A stretch of 64,000 nucleotides of DNA from assembly GCA_044226535.1 (NCBI GenBank), contig JBGAGT010000004.1, positions 1-64,000 of the forward strand. Reading direction: 5' to 3'. The notes under the pieces are model-generated. The model was not told the origin of the DNA and did no database searches. It worked only from the letters and a program-made list of their open reading frames with translations. This stretch comes from VBCG01 sp044226535. GTDB lineage: Bacteria; Pseudomonadota; Gammaproteobacteria; Burkholderiales; Casimicrobiaceae. The position numbers and the translations under genes were made by a program. Below are positions 35,912 through 44,742 of this stretch, one piece after another (the stretch's first letter is position 1; each line of letters starts with the position of its first letter).

Positions 35912-37725
35912 TGCGGCGCACCCCCGAGGTAGGCCTCGAGCACCGCGGGATCGCGCTGCACCACCGCGGGCACGTCCTCGGCGAGCTTCTCGCCGAAGTC
36001 CATGACGATCAGCCGGTCGACGAGGCCCATCACGAACTCCATGTCGTGCTCGACCAGCAGGATGGTGAGGCCCTCGCCGCGCAGCGAATGCAGCAACTCG
36101 CCCAGCGCGCGCTTCTCGCCGAAGCGCAACCCCGCCGCGGGCTCGTCGAGCAGCAGCAGCGTGGGGTCGGCCGCGAGCGCCCGTGCGATCTCGACGATGC
36201 GCTGCTGGCCGAGCGCCAGCTCCTGTGCGGGGCGATGGAGTGCGTCGGCCAGCCCGCAGCGGGTGCAGGCGCGCGCGGCCTCGGCGCGGATGCGCGCCTC
36301 CTCGGCGCGGTCGAGCCGCAGCGCGGCACGCAGCACGCCGCTTTTCGAGCGCAGGTGCGCGCCCAGCGCGACGTTGTCGAGCACGCTCATGCCGGGCACC
36401 AGCCTCACGTGCTGGAAGGTGCGGCCGATGCCGCGCGCGGCCACGTCGTAGGGCGGCCGCCCGGCGATCGACTCGCCGCGGAACCGCACGTCGCCCGCGG
36501 TGAGCGGCAGCGCGCCCGAGAGCAACGCGAAGGTGGTGCTCTTGCCCGCGCCGTTGGGCCCGATCAGGCCGATGATCTCGCCCGCGGACAGGGTGAACGA
36601 GAGGTCGTTGACGGCGACGAGGCCGCCGAAGGCCTTGCGCACCGAGCGCACCTCGAGCAGCGCCCCGCCCCCCGCGACGCCCGGCTCGCCCGCGCCATGG
36701 CGGCGCGCGGGCAGCGGCGGCGCCGCAGGCACCGGGAGCGGCGCGGGCCGCGGGAAGAGCCGCGCGAGGAGGGGCCACACGCCGTCGCGCGTGCGCTGCA
36801 GAAGCACGACGATCAGCGCGCCGAACACCACGATCTCGAAGTTGCCGGTGGTGCCGAGCAGCGCAGGCAGGATGTCCTGCAGGTACTGCTTGAGCAGCGT
36901 GATGATGGTCGCGCCGAGCACGGCCCCCCACACGCTCCCCGCCCCGCCCACCACCGCCATGAACAGGTACTCGATGCCCTGGTTGACGCCGAAGGGCGTC
37001 GGGTTGACGAAGCGCTGCAGGTGCGCATACAGCCAGCCCGAGAGCGCGGCGAGCAGCGCCGCGTGCACGAACACCACGATCTTGAGCCGCGCGCCGTCGA
37101 CGCCGAAAGCCTCGGCCATCTCGAGCCGCCCCTTGAGCGCGCGGATGGCGCGGCCGGGGCGCGAGTCGAGCAGGTTGCGCATGGTCCACAGCGAGGCCAG
37201 CACCACCACCCAGATCAGCCAGCACATGTGGCGCTCGCTCTTGAACTCGAAGCCGGCGAGCGACAACGCCGGGATGCCGGGCATGCCGGTATGGCCGCCC
37301 AGCGACTCCAGGTTGCCGAACAGGAAGTACAGGCTGATGCCCCAGGCGATGGTGGCGAGCGGCAGGAAGTGCCCGCGCATGCGCAGCGTGATGAAGCCGA
37401 GCGCCAGCGCGACCACCAGCGTCAGCGCGAGGCCCGCGAACAGCGTGATCCACGGCGAGATGCCGTGCACGGTGGAGAGGTAGGCGGTGGTGTAGGCGCC
37501 GATGCCGACGAAGGCCGCCTGGCCGAACGAGGTCTGCCCCGCCACGCCGGTGAGGAGCACGAGCCCCAGCGCGACGATGCTGTAGAGCCCGATGTAGTTG
37601 GCGAGCGTGACCCAGAACGGCGGCGCGACCACCGGCAGGAGCGCGACCGCCGCGACGAAGACGGCAGTGGCGACGCGCGCCGCGGTGAACGCGCCCGCCG
37701 TCGCCGGCTGCCGCCCCTCGCTCAC
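35908..37725 (-). CDS. LivM-LivG fusion: permease and ATPase of branched-chain amino-acid transporter
   Basis: A 605-residue protein joining a LivM permease (residues 1 to about 330, with GLTLVVALALGF-type helices and the GHFLPLATIAWG segment) to a LivG ATPase (from about residue 360). The ATPase has Walker A GPNGAGKST, the LivG-type GIGRTFQHVRL, signature LALGQQRIVEIARAL and Walker B LLLLDEPAAGL. A Pro/Ala-rich linker of about 30 residues separates them. It begins at a GTG overlapping the livH stop. Such fusions are known in Burkholderiales. Confidence 0.93.
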   Translation of the reverse strand: MSEGRQPATAGAFTAARVATAVFVAAVALLPVVAPPFWVTLANYIGLYSIVALGLVLLTGVAGQTSFGQAAFVGIGAYTTAYLSTVHGISPWITLFAGLALTLVVALALGFITLRMRGHFLPLATIAWGISLYFLFGNLESLGGHTGMPGIPALSLAGFEFKSERHMCWLIWVVVLASLWTMRNLLDSRPGRAIRALKGRLEMAEAFGVDGARLKIVVFVHAALLAALSGWLYAHLQRFVNPTPFGVNQGIEYLFMAVVGGAGSVWGAVLGATIITLLKQYLQDILPALLGTTGNFEIVVFGALIVVLLQRTRDGVWPLLARLFPRPAPLPVPAAPPLPARRHGAGEPGVAGGGALLEVRSVRKAFGGLVAVNDLSFTLSAGEIIGLIGPNGAGKSTTFALLSGALPLTAGDVRFRGESIAGRPPYDVAARGIGRTFQHVRLVPGMSVLDNVALGAHLRSKSGVLRAALRLDRAEEARIRAEAARACTRCGLADALHRPAQELALGQQRIVEIARALAADPTLLLLDEPAAGLRFGEKRALGELLHSLRGEGLTILLVEHDMEFVMGLVDRLIVMDFGEKLAEDVPAVVQRDPAVLEAYLGGAPQ

Positions 37726-38759
37726 TCGTCCTCCTCGTGGTGGCGCGTGGCGAGGCTCCGCCACAGCAGCACCGGGATGATCAGCGTGAACACGATCACT
37801 TCCTTGAAGGCACTCGCCCAGAACGACGAGAACGACTCGATCAGGCCCACCAGCAGCGCGCCCGCCGCGGCGAGCGGGTAGCTGACGAGGCCGCCGAGGA
37901 TGGCGCCGACGAAGCCCTTCAGCGAGATGAGGAAGCCCGAGTCGTAGTAGATGGTGGTGATCGGCCCGATCAGCACGCCGCAGAAGGCGCACAAGGCCGC
38001 CGCGAGCAGGAAGGACAGCGCGCCGGCGAAGTCGGGCGAGATGCCGGCGAGGCGCGCACCGAGGCGGTTGACGGCCGTGGCGTGCAGCGCCTTGCCGTAC
38101 AGCGTTCGGCCGAAGAACAGCGCCAGCGCGCCGATCGCCAGCGCGCTCGTCAGCAGCACCAGCACGCTCTGCGCGGAGACCGTCAGCGCGCCCAGCGTGA
38201 AGGTGGCCGAGGTGAAGGCGGGCGTGCGCGAGCCCTCCGCGCCGAAGAAGTACAGGCCGAGGCCGGTGAGCACGAGGTGCACGGCGACCGCGACGATCAG
38301 CAGCACCAGCACCGGCGCGTCGGCGATGGGCTGGAACACGATGCGCCAGGTCAGCGGGCCGAGCGTGGCGGTGAGCGCCACCGCCAGCGCGACCTGCAGC
38401 GCGAGCGGCGGCTTCTGCGGCGCAAGCCACGCCGACAGCGCCGCCACCGCGACGGGCAGCAGCGTCCACAGCACGATCCCGCGCGCCATCCGCTTCCATT
38501 CGCGGCCGCGCGCGTGGCCGACCGCGTCGACCACGCCGGCGAGCACCGCCGCGCCGATGACAAGCCTCACCGTGCCGGGCACGTGGCCCTGGTCGAAGGC
38601 CGCCAGTGTCAACGTGCCGATGGTGAGGAACTCGCCGGTGGGGACGAGGATGACGCGCGTGACGGCGAACACCATGACGATGGCGAGCGCGAGCAGCGCG
38701 TAGATCGCGCCGTTGGTGATGCCGTCCTGCGCGAGGAAGGCGGCGATCGAGGCGTCCAT
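37722..38759 (-). CDS. livH: Branched-chain amino-acid ABC transporter permease LivH
   Basis: First permease of the Liv importer in the inner membrane. The 345-residue protein has eight or nine hydrophobic helices and the opening DGITNGAIYALLALAIVMVF typical of LivH. The segment LGGLVSYPLAAAGALLVGLI contains the EAA-like coupling region. It is coupled to the LivM-LivG gene (GTGA) and separated from the binding protein by about 88 bases with a hairpin. Confidence 0.94.
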   Translation of the reverse strand: MDASIAAFLAQDGITNGAIYALLALAIVMVFAVTRVILVPTGEFLTIGTLTLAAFDQGHVPGTVRLVIGAAVLAGVVDAVGHARGREWKRMARGIVLWTLLPVAVAALSAWLAPQKPPLALQVALAVALTATLGPLTWRIVFQPIADAPVLVLLIVAVAVHLVLTGLGLYFFGAEGSRTPAFTSATFTLGALTVSAQSVLVLLTSALAIGALALFFGRTLYGKALHATAVNRLGARLAGISPDFAGALSFLLAAALCAFCGVLIGPITTIYYDSGFLISLKGFVGAILGGLVSYPLAAAGALLVGLIESFSSFWASAFKEVIVFTLIIPVLLWRSLATRHHEEDE

Positions 38760-38798
38760 GGCCGCAGGACGCCTCAGCGCGGGGACCGCAAAACGACG

Positions 38799-38827
38799 CG
38801 GGCCGGCGCCGCGAGGCGACCGGCCCG
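38799..38827 (-). terminator. Hairpin between binding-protein gene and livH
   Basis: An 8-base perfect stem (CGGGCCGG at 38799-38806 with CCGGCCCG at 38820-38827) in the gap after the binding-protein stop. It would allow partial termination or protect the 5' message, raising binding-protein over permease levels, as is usual for ABC importers. This is inferred from position only. Confidence 0.5.
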
Positions 38828-38847
38828 GCCCCCGGCGCGCCGCGCCG

Positions 38848-39987
38848 CTACTTCTGCAGCACCCACTTGCCGTTTTCGATCTTCACCATCACGCGGCCGC
38901 GGTTGTCGAGGCCGTTGTGGTCGCCGGGCGACATGACGAACACCCCGTGCACGCCGACGACGCTGGAGGTCTCGAGCGCGTCGCGCACCGCGAGGCGGAA
39001 CTCGGGCGTGCCGGGCTTCGCCTTCCCCAGCGCCACGGTGATGGCGTGGTCGAGGAGCTTCCAGGCGTCCCAGGCGTGGCCGCCGAAGGTCGAGCGCGTG
39101 CCGAACCTCGCCTCGTACTTCTTCACGTACTCGGCGGCGGTCTTCTTCACCGGGTTGGAATCGGGCAGTTGCTCCCAGACCAGCATCGGCCCGGTCGGCA
39201 GCAGCGTGCCGTTGCCGTCGGCGCCGACCACGCGCAGGAAGTCGGGATTGGCGACGCCGTGCGTCTGGTAGATCTTGCCCTTGTAGCCGCGCGCGACGAG
39301 TTCCTTCTGCGGCGTGGCCCCCGGCGTGCCCGAGGCGCCGATCAGGATCGCGTCGGGCTTCGCGGCGACGAGCTTCAGCACCTGGCCCGTCACCGAGGTG
39401 TCGTTGCGGTTGTACTTCTCGGCCGCGACGATCTCGATGCCCGCGGTCTTGAGCGAGTTGCGCATCTCGGCGAGCCAGCTGTCGCCGTAGGCGTCGGCGA
39501 AGCCGATGTAGCCCATGGTGCGCACGCCGTTGGCCTTCATGCTGACGGCGATGGCGTCGGCCATCAGCGTGTCGGACTGCGGGGTCTTGAACACCCACTT
39601 GGTGCGCGGGTTCTGCGGATCGACGATGCGCGCCGAGGCCGCCATCGACACCATCGGCACCTGCGCGTCGGACACGATGTCGACCATCGCCAGGGAGTTG
39701 GGCGTGACCGTCGAGCCGATGATGACGTCGGCCTTGTCCTCGGAGATGAGCTTGCGGGTGTTGGTAACGGCCTTGGTGGTGTCCGAGGCGTCGTCGAGGA
39801 TGATCCAGTTGATCTTCTGCCCGCCGATCGACTGCGGCAGGAGCTCGAAGGTGTTGCGCTCGGGGATGCCCAGCGAAGCGGCGGGGCCGGTGGCCGAGAG
39901 CGTGACGCCGATGGTGATGTCCGCGCGCGCGGCGCCCGACAGCGCGAGCGCGGCCGCGACGGCCGCGACTTTCCAGCGATGGTGCAT
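38848..39987 (-). CDS. Periplasmic branched-chain amino-acid-type binding protein
   Basis: A 379-residue LivK-type type I binding protein. A signal peptide (VAAVAAALALSGAARA) precedes ITIGVTLSATGPAASLGIPE, the normal start of the mature fold. The later MVDIVSDAQVPMVSMAASA and MGYIGFADAYGDSWLAEM are also typical. GGAGGAG lies before the ATG. It heads the liv operon. The ligand is likely a branched-chain or related amino acid, but such proteins in Betaproteobacteria often bind aromatic acids or amides instead. Confidence 0.9.
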   Translation of the reverse strand: MHHRWKVAAVAAALALSGAARADITIGVTLSATGPAASLGIPERNTFELLPQSIGGQKINWIILDDASDTTKAVTNTRKLISEDKADVIIGSTVTPNSLAMVDIVSDAQVPMVSMAASARIVDPQNPRTKWVFKTPQSDTLMADAIAVSMKANGVRTMGYIGFADAYGDSWLAEMRNSLKTAGIEIVAAEKYNRNDTSVTGQVLKLVAAKPDAILIGASGTPGATPQKELVARGYKGKIYQTHGVANPDFLRVVGADGNGTLLPTGPMLVWEQLPDSNPVKKTAAEYVKKYEARFGTRSTFGGHAWDAWKLLDHAITVALGKAKPGTPEFRLAVRDALETSSVVGVHGVFVMSPGDHNGLDNRGRVMVKIENGKWVLQK

Positions 39988-40067
39988 GTCTCCTCCTGTT
40001 CCTCGTGGGTGCGGGCGCGCTCGCGCGGGCCGGGCCTCCGGGCCCCGCGTCGGCGCGCCTCGCGTGC

Positions 40068-40496
40068 TCAGCGCTTCTTCAGCTCGTCGCGGATCTCGCG
40101 CAGCAGCTGCACATCCTCCGGCGTGTCGGGCGGCGCGACGTCGAGCTTCGACTTCATCGCGTTGAAGCGCTTGATCATGATGAAAATCACCAGCGCCAGG
40201 ATGACGAAGTTGAGCACGACGGTGACGAAGTTGCCCCAGGCGAACAGCGGCACGCCGGCCTTGGTGAGCGCGTCGTAGGTCATCGGCCCCGCATACCCGG
40301 CAGGCGGGTCCTTGAGGATGATGAAGTAGTTGGTGAAGTCGAGGCCGCCGAAGACGCGGCCGATCAGGGGCATGATGATGTCCTTGACCAGCGAGTCGAC
40401 GATGCGCCCGAAGGCTGCGCCGATGATCACGCCGACCGCGAGGTCGACGACGTTGCCCTTCAACGCGAACTGGCGGAACTCGGATGCGAAAGACAT
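40068..40496 (-). CDS. mscL: Large-conductance mechanosensitive channel MscL
   Basis: Pressure-relief channel of the inner membrane. The 142-residue protein has the signature FALKGNVVDLAVGVIIGAAF (the first helix and gate), FGRIVDSLVKDIIMPLIG, a periplasmic loop, a second helix (FVTVVLNFVILALVIFIMIK) and the C-terminal LLREIRDELKKR bundle helix. It lies between glnB and the liv operon on the same strand. Confidence 0.97.
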   Translation of the reverse strand: MSFASEFRQFALKGNVVDLAVGVIIGAAFGRIVDSLVKDIIMPLIGRVFGGLDFTNYFIILKDPPAGYAGPMTYDALTKAGVPLFAWGNFVTVVLNFVILALVIFIMIKRFNAMKSKLDVAPPDTPEDVQLLREIRDELKKR

Positions 40497-40548
40497 TCGG
40501 GGGTCTCCTTCGTTGCGGATGCTGCGCCGTCGCGCGCGGCGGCCGGCG

Positions 40549-40887
40549 CTAGATCGCCGCCTCGCCGCTCTCGCCGGTGCGGATGCGGATCACCTGGTCG
40601 ACGCTGGTGACGAAGATCTTGCCGTCGCCGATCTTGCCGGTGCGCGCGGCGCGCACGACGGCCTCGATGGCGCGGTCGACCATCGCGTCCTGCAACACCA
40701 CCTCCACCTTGACCTTGGGCAGGAAGTCGACGACGTACTCGGCACCGCGGTAGAGCTCGGTATGGCCCTTCTGGCGCCCGAAGCCCTTGACCTCGGTCAC
40801 GGTGAGACCGGTGACGCCGAGCTCGGACAGCGCCTCGCGCACCTCGTCGAGCTTGAACGGCTTGATGACCGCTTCGACCTTCTTCAT
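40549..40887 (-). CDS. glnB: Nitrogen regulatory protein PII
   Basis: Trimeric sensor of 2-oxoglutarate, ATP/ADP and, through uridylylation, glutamine. The 112-residue product starts MKKVEAVIKPFKLDEVREAL. It has the T-loop with the modified Tyr in GHTELYRGAEY, VDFLPKVKVEVVL and the C-terminal KIGDGKIFV signature. No amtB is next to it, so GlnB is the better name than GlnK. It follows nadE by 73 bases on the same strand, a pairing common in Betaproteobacteria. Confidence 0.96.
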   Translation of the reverse strand: MKKVEAVIKPFKLDEVREALSELGVTGLTVTEVKGFGRQKGHTELYRGAEYVVDFLPKVKVEVVLQDAMVDRAIEAVVRAARTGKIGDGKIFVTSVDQVIRIRTGESGEAAI

Positions 40888-40960
40888 GGATGGACGTCCC
40901 CTCCCATTGCCTCGCCGGCGAGCTTACACCAGCAGGCATCGCGCTGCCATGGACGCCTGC

Positions 40961-42583
40961 TCAGCGCGGCGCGACGGTGCGCCACTCCTCCCAGGCCGAG
41001 GTGATGGGATAGCGCCAGTCGCGGCCGAAGCCGCGCGGCGTGATGCGGATGCCCACCGCCGACTGCCGCCGCTTGTACTCGTTGACCTTGATGAGGCGCA
41101 CCACCTTGGCGACGTCGTCCGCGGCAAAGCCGCGCGCCACGATCGCCGCGGGGCTCTGGTCGTGCTCGACATAGGCCTCGAGGATCGCGTCGAGCACCTC
41201 GTAGGGCGGCAGCGAGTCCTGGTCGGTCTGGTCGGCGCGCAGCTCCGCCGAGGGCGGCCGCGTGATGATGCGCTCGGGGATCACGCGCCCCAGCGCGTTG
41301 CGGTAGCGCGCGAGCCGGAACACCAGCGTCTTGGCGACGTCCTTCAGCACCGAGAAGCCTCCCGCCATGTCGCCGTACAGCGTGGCGTAGCCCACCGCCA
41401 TCTCCGACTTGTTGCCGGTGGTGAGCACGATCGAGCCGAACTTGTTGGACAGCGCCATCAGCAGCGTGCCGCGGATCCGCGCCTGGATGTTCTCCTCGGC
41501 GGCGTCGGCGGGGAGCCCGGCGAACTCGCCCGAGAGCGCGTCGAGGAAGGCGGTGAACGGGCCCTCGATGGGGATCTCGTCGTAGCGCACGCCGACGATG
41601 CGCGCCATCTCGCGCGCGTCCTCCAGGCTGATCGAGGCGTTGTAACGCGACGGCAGCATCAGCGCGCGCACGCGCGACGCGCCGAGCGCGTCGACGGCGA
41701 TCGCCAGGGTCAGCGCCGAGTCGATCCCGCCCGACAACCCGAGCAGCGCGCCCGGGAAGCGGTTCTTGCCGACGTAGTCGCGCACCCCCATCACCAGCGC
41801 GTCGTAGACGTCGGCCTCGAGCGAGGGCTCGGGCGCGCCGCGCACCGGCTTCCACGCGCCCGCCTCGAACTCGGCCAGCGCGAAGGCCTCGCGCCAGGGC
41901 GGGAGCTGCTGCGCCACGACGCCGTCGGCGCCGATGGCGAACGACGCGCCGTCGAACACCAGCTCGTCCTGGCCGCCGACGCGGTTGACGTACAGGAACG
42001 GCAGGCCCGTCTCAGCGGCGCGCGTGCGGAGCTGGTCCATGCGTGCCGCGCGCTGCCGGGTATGCCAGGGCGAGCCGTTGGGGACGACGACGAGCTCCGC
42101 CCCGGCGTCGCGCGCCTCGCGCGCGGGGCCCGGGAACCACACGTCCTCGCAGATGATCACGCCGACGCGCGTGCCGGCCACCTCGAACACGCAGGGGCCG
42201 GTGCCCGGCTCGAAATAGCGCTCCTCGTCGAACACCGTGTAGTTCGGCAGGAAGTGCTTGCGATAGACCTCGGCGACGCGGCCCTCGCGAACCACCGCTA
42301 CCGCGTTGGCGCGCCCGCCGGCGTGGCGCTCGGGGAATCCCACCAGCAGCGCGAGCCCGCGCGGCGCGGCCGCCGCGAGCGCGGCGAGCTCGCCGGCGCA
42401 GGCGTCGACGAACGCGGGGCGCAGCAGCAGATCTTCCGGCGGGTAGCCGCAGAGCCCGAGCTCGGGCGTCACGGCGAGCGCGGCGCCGCCGCGCGCGGCG
42501 CGGTGGGCCGCATCGAGGATGCGGCGCGCATTCCCGGGCAGGTCGCCGATGACCTGATCGAGCTGCGCGATCGCGATCCGCAT
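40961..42583 (-). CDS. nadE: Glutamine-dependent NAD+ synthetase
   Basis: Makes NAD from deamido-NAD using ammonia from its own glutaminase domain. The 540-residue protein has an N-terminal nitrilase-type domain (residues 1 to about 260) with the Glu in TPELGLCGYPPEDL, Lys in YRKHFLPNYTVFDEERYF and Cys in VIICEDVWFPGP. The synthetase domain carries the PP-loop LSGGIDSALTLAIAVD. The STGR-type region LTTGNKSEMAVGYATLYGDM follows. The neighbour glnB suggests a link to nitrogen status. Confidence 0.96.
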   Translation of the reverse strand: MRIAIAQLDQVIGDLPGNARRILDAAHRAARGGAALAVTPELGLCGYPPEDLLLRPAFVDACAGELAALAAAAPRGLALLVGFPERHAGGRANAVAVVREGRVAEVYRKHFLPNYTVFDEERYFEPGTGPCVFEVAGTRVGVIICEDVWFPGPAREARDAGAELVVVPNGSPWHTRQRAARMDQLRTRAAETGLPFLYVNRVGGQDELVFDGASFAIGADGVVAQQLPPWREAFALAEFEAGAWKPVRGAPEPSLEADVYDALVMGVRDYVGKNRFPGALLGLSGGIDSALTLAIAVDALGASRVRALMLPSRYNASISLEDAREMARIVGVRYDEIPIEGPFTAFLDALSGEFAGLPADAAEENIQARIRGTLLMALSNKFGSIVLTTGNKSEMAVGYATLYGDMAGGFSVLKDVAKTLVFRLARYRNALGRVIPERIITRPPSAELRADQTDQDSLPPYEVLDAILEAYVEHDQSPAAIVARGFAADDVAKVVRLIKVNEYKRRQSAVGIRITPRGFGRDWRYPITSAWEEWRTVAPR

Positions 42584-42610
42584 GCACGCATGTTAGCAGA
42601 GCGATTCGCT

Positions 42611-43825
42611 ATGCTACGTTGCTCGCCCGTGCCCTCGCCCACGCCGAATCTGCCGCCCCCGCCGCTGACGCACGCGCAGCCGCCGCTGTCCATCCGCCAC
42701 GATGTCGACGTCGCCGGCATCGACGCGGGCGCGTGGGACGCGCTTGCCGGCGATGCTCCGCTCGCCTCGCACGCGTTCGTCATGGCGCTGCATGCGAGCG
42801 GCGCAGCCTCGCCCGCGACGGGCTGGGCGCCGCGCTACTGCACCGCCTGGCGTGGCAGGACGCTGGTCGGCGCGATGCCCTGCTACGGCAAGTCGCACTC
42901 CTGGGGCGAGTACGTCTTCGACTGGGCCTGGGCCGACGCCTTCCGCCGGCACCGCCGCCGCTATTATCCGAAGCTCGTCGCCGCCATCCCCTTCACCCCC
43001 GTCACGGGCCCGCGCCTCCTGGCGCGCGAAGGCGACGCCGCGACGCGCCGCGCCCTCCTCGACGCCGCGCTGTCGCGCGTGGCCGTCGGCGAGTATTCGT
43101 CGCTGCACGTGCTGTTCACCGGCGAGGCCGACACGCGCGCCTGCGTCGACGCCGGCATGATGGAGCGCAACGGCGTGCAGTTCCACTGGCGCAACCAGGG
43201 CTGGCGCGACTTCGACGATTTCCTCGCCGCCATGAGCCACGACAAGCGCAAGCGCATCCGCCAGGAGCGGCGCAAGCTCGCCGCCCTCGGCCTGCGCTTC
43301 GAGCGCCGCGCGGGCCGCGACATCCGCGAGCAGGACTGGGACCTCTTCTTCCGCTGCTACGTCGACACCTACCGGCGCCACGGCGCGACGCCCTACCTGC
43401 CGCGCGCGTTCTTCGAGCAGCTCGCCGCGACCATGCCCGACGCGCTGCTGATGGCGATCGGCTCGCGCGACGGCCGGCCCATCGCCGCCGCCTTCGACGT
43501 CGCCTCGCGCGACGCGCTGTGGGGGCGCTACTGGGGCACGCTCGAGTACGTGCCGGGGCTGCACTTCGAGGCCTGCTACTACCAGGGCATCGAGCACGCC
43601 ATCGAGCGCGGGCTGTCGCGCTTCGAAGGCGGCGCGCAGGGCGCGCACAAGCTCGCGCGCGGCCTGATGCCGGTGGTCACGCACTCCGCGCACGCCATCG
43701 CCGACCCGGACTTCGCGCGCGCCATCGCCGCGTTCTGCGACGAGGAGCGCGCCGACGTCGCGCACGCCGAGGGCGAGCTCGGCGAGGCGAGCCCGTTCAA
43801 GGCTGATAGACTCGATTCGCCATGA
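42611..43825 (+). CDS. GNAT-superfamily acyltransferase-like protein (DUF482/COG3146)
   Basis: A 404-residue cytoplasmic protein of the DUF482 family, which has a duplicated GNAT-like (FemAB-related) fold. Markers are HAFVMALHASG, PCYGKSHSWGEYVFDWAWAD, MSHDKRKRIRQERRKL and the C-terminal RFEGGAQGAHKLARGLMPV. Its substrate is unknown. The chosen ATG gives a Pro-rich lead of about 28 residues. The stop overlaps the start of the next gene (ATGA), so it is coupled to the enoyl-CoA hydratase gene. Confidence 0.88.
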   Translation: MLRCSPVPSPTPNLPPPPLTHAQPPLSIRHDVDVAGIDAGAWDALAGDAPLASHAFVMALHASGAASPATGWAPRYCTAWRGRTLVGAMPCYGKSHSWGEYVFDWAWADAFRRHRRRYYPKLVAAIPFTPVTGPRLLAREGDAATRRALLDAALSRVAVGEYSSLHVLFTGEADTRACVDAGMMERNGVQFHWRNQGWRDFDDFLAAMSHDKRKRIRQERRKLAALGLRFERRAGRDIREQDWDLFFRCYVDTYRRHGATPYLPRAFFEQLAATMPDALLMAIGSRDGRPIAAAFDVASRDALWGRYWGTLEYVPGLHFEACYYQGIEHAIERGLSRFEGGAQGAHKLARGLMPVVTHSAHAIADPDFARAIAAFCDEERADVAHAEGELGEASPFKADRLDSP

Positions 43826-44670
43826 ACGCGGCCCCGACACCGCCGTCCCCCGCCGGCAGCACGGCCGGCTCGCCGCCGCTGGCCGTGACCCGCGAGGGCG
43901 CCGTCGCCACGCTCTCGCTCAACCGGCCCGACGCGCTCAACGCGCTCGACTTCGCGATGATGGACGCGCTGGTCGAGGCTTCGCAGCGCCTCGCCGAAGA
44001 CGATTCGATCGGCGTCGTGGTGGTCCGCGGCGAAGGACGGCATTTCATGGCAGGCGGCGACATCCGCGCCTTCGCCGGCGAGCTGGGGCACGACCCTGCC
44101 GAACGCCAGCGCCGCTTCACCGCCGTGGTGCGCGGCGTGCACGCCGCGGTCGAGACGCTGTCGCGCATGCCCCACCCGCTGGTGGCTCGCGTGCAGGGCG
44201 CCTGCGCGGGCTTCGGGCTGTCGCTCGCCAACCTCTGCGACATCGTCGTCGCGTCGGACGACGCGTATTTCGCCGCCGGCTATCGCCAGATCGGGCTGTC
44301 GCCCGACGGCGGCGGCACCTGGTCGCTGCCGCGCGTGGTCGGCGCGCGCCGCGCCGCCGCGATCCTGATGCTGGGCGAGCGCTTCGGCGCCGACGAGGCG
44401 CTGCGCATGGGGCTCGTCAACCGCGTGGTGCCGCTCGCGTCGCTGGACGGCGAGGTCGCGCGCGTCGCGGCATCGCTCGCCGACGCGCCGCGCGAGGCCA
44501 TCCGCGCCACGCGCAGGCTGCTGCGCGAGTCACCGGGCCACTCGCTGTCGCAGCAGCTCGAGGCGGAGGCGCTGTCGTTCGGGAGGCTCGCCGCCTCCGG
44601 GGACTTCGTCGAAGGCGTGCATGCCTTCATCGACAAGCGGCCGGCGCGCTTCGGCCGCCAGGAACCCTAG
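43822..44670 (+). CDS. Enoyl-CoA hydratase/isomerase family protein
   Basis: A 282-residue crotonase-fold protein that probably acts on an acyl-CoA. ATLSLNRPDALNALDFAMMD opens the domain. The oxyanion-hole segment is EGRHFMAGGDIRAFAGE, and the second is VQGACAGFGLSLANLCDIVV. Of the two catalytic Glu of hydratases, the first position here is Ala/Cys (GACAGFG), while SPDGGGTWSLPR carries Asp at the second. Isomerase or other chemistry is therefore as likely as hydration. Confidence 0.88.
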   Translation: MNAAPTPPSPAGSTAGSPPLAVTREGAVATLSLNRPDALNALDFAMMDALVEASQRLAEDDSIGVVVVRGEGRHFMAGGDIRAFAGELGHDPAERQRRFTAVVRGVHAAVETLSRMPHPLVARVQGACAGFGLSLANLCDIVVASDDAYFAAGYRQIGLSPDGGGTWSLPRVVGARRAAAILMLGERFGADEALRMGLVNRVVPLASLDGEVARVAASLADAPREAIRATRRLLRESPGHSLSQQLEAEALSFGRLAASGDFVEGVHAFIDKRPARFGRQEP

Positions 44671-44684
44671 CGCCTTCGGGGCGC
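44670..44684. terminator. Short UUCG-type hairpin after the crotonase gene
   Basis: GCGCC and GGCGC pair around TTCGG, starting at the last base of the stop codon. No U-tract follows, so this is a weak candidate. Confidence 0.35.
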
Positions 44685-44742
44685 CAGGCCCGACCATCGC
44701 GTCCATGACGTGCCGCAGCGCCGGCGCGAGGCCGGCCCTCGG

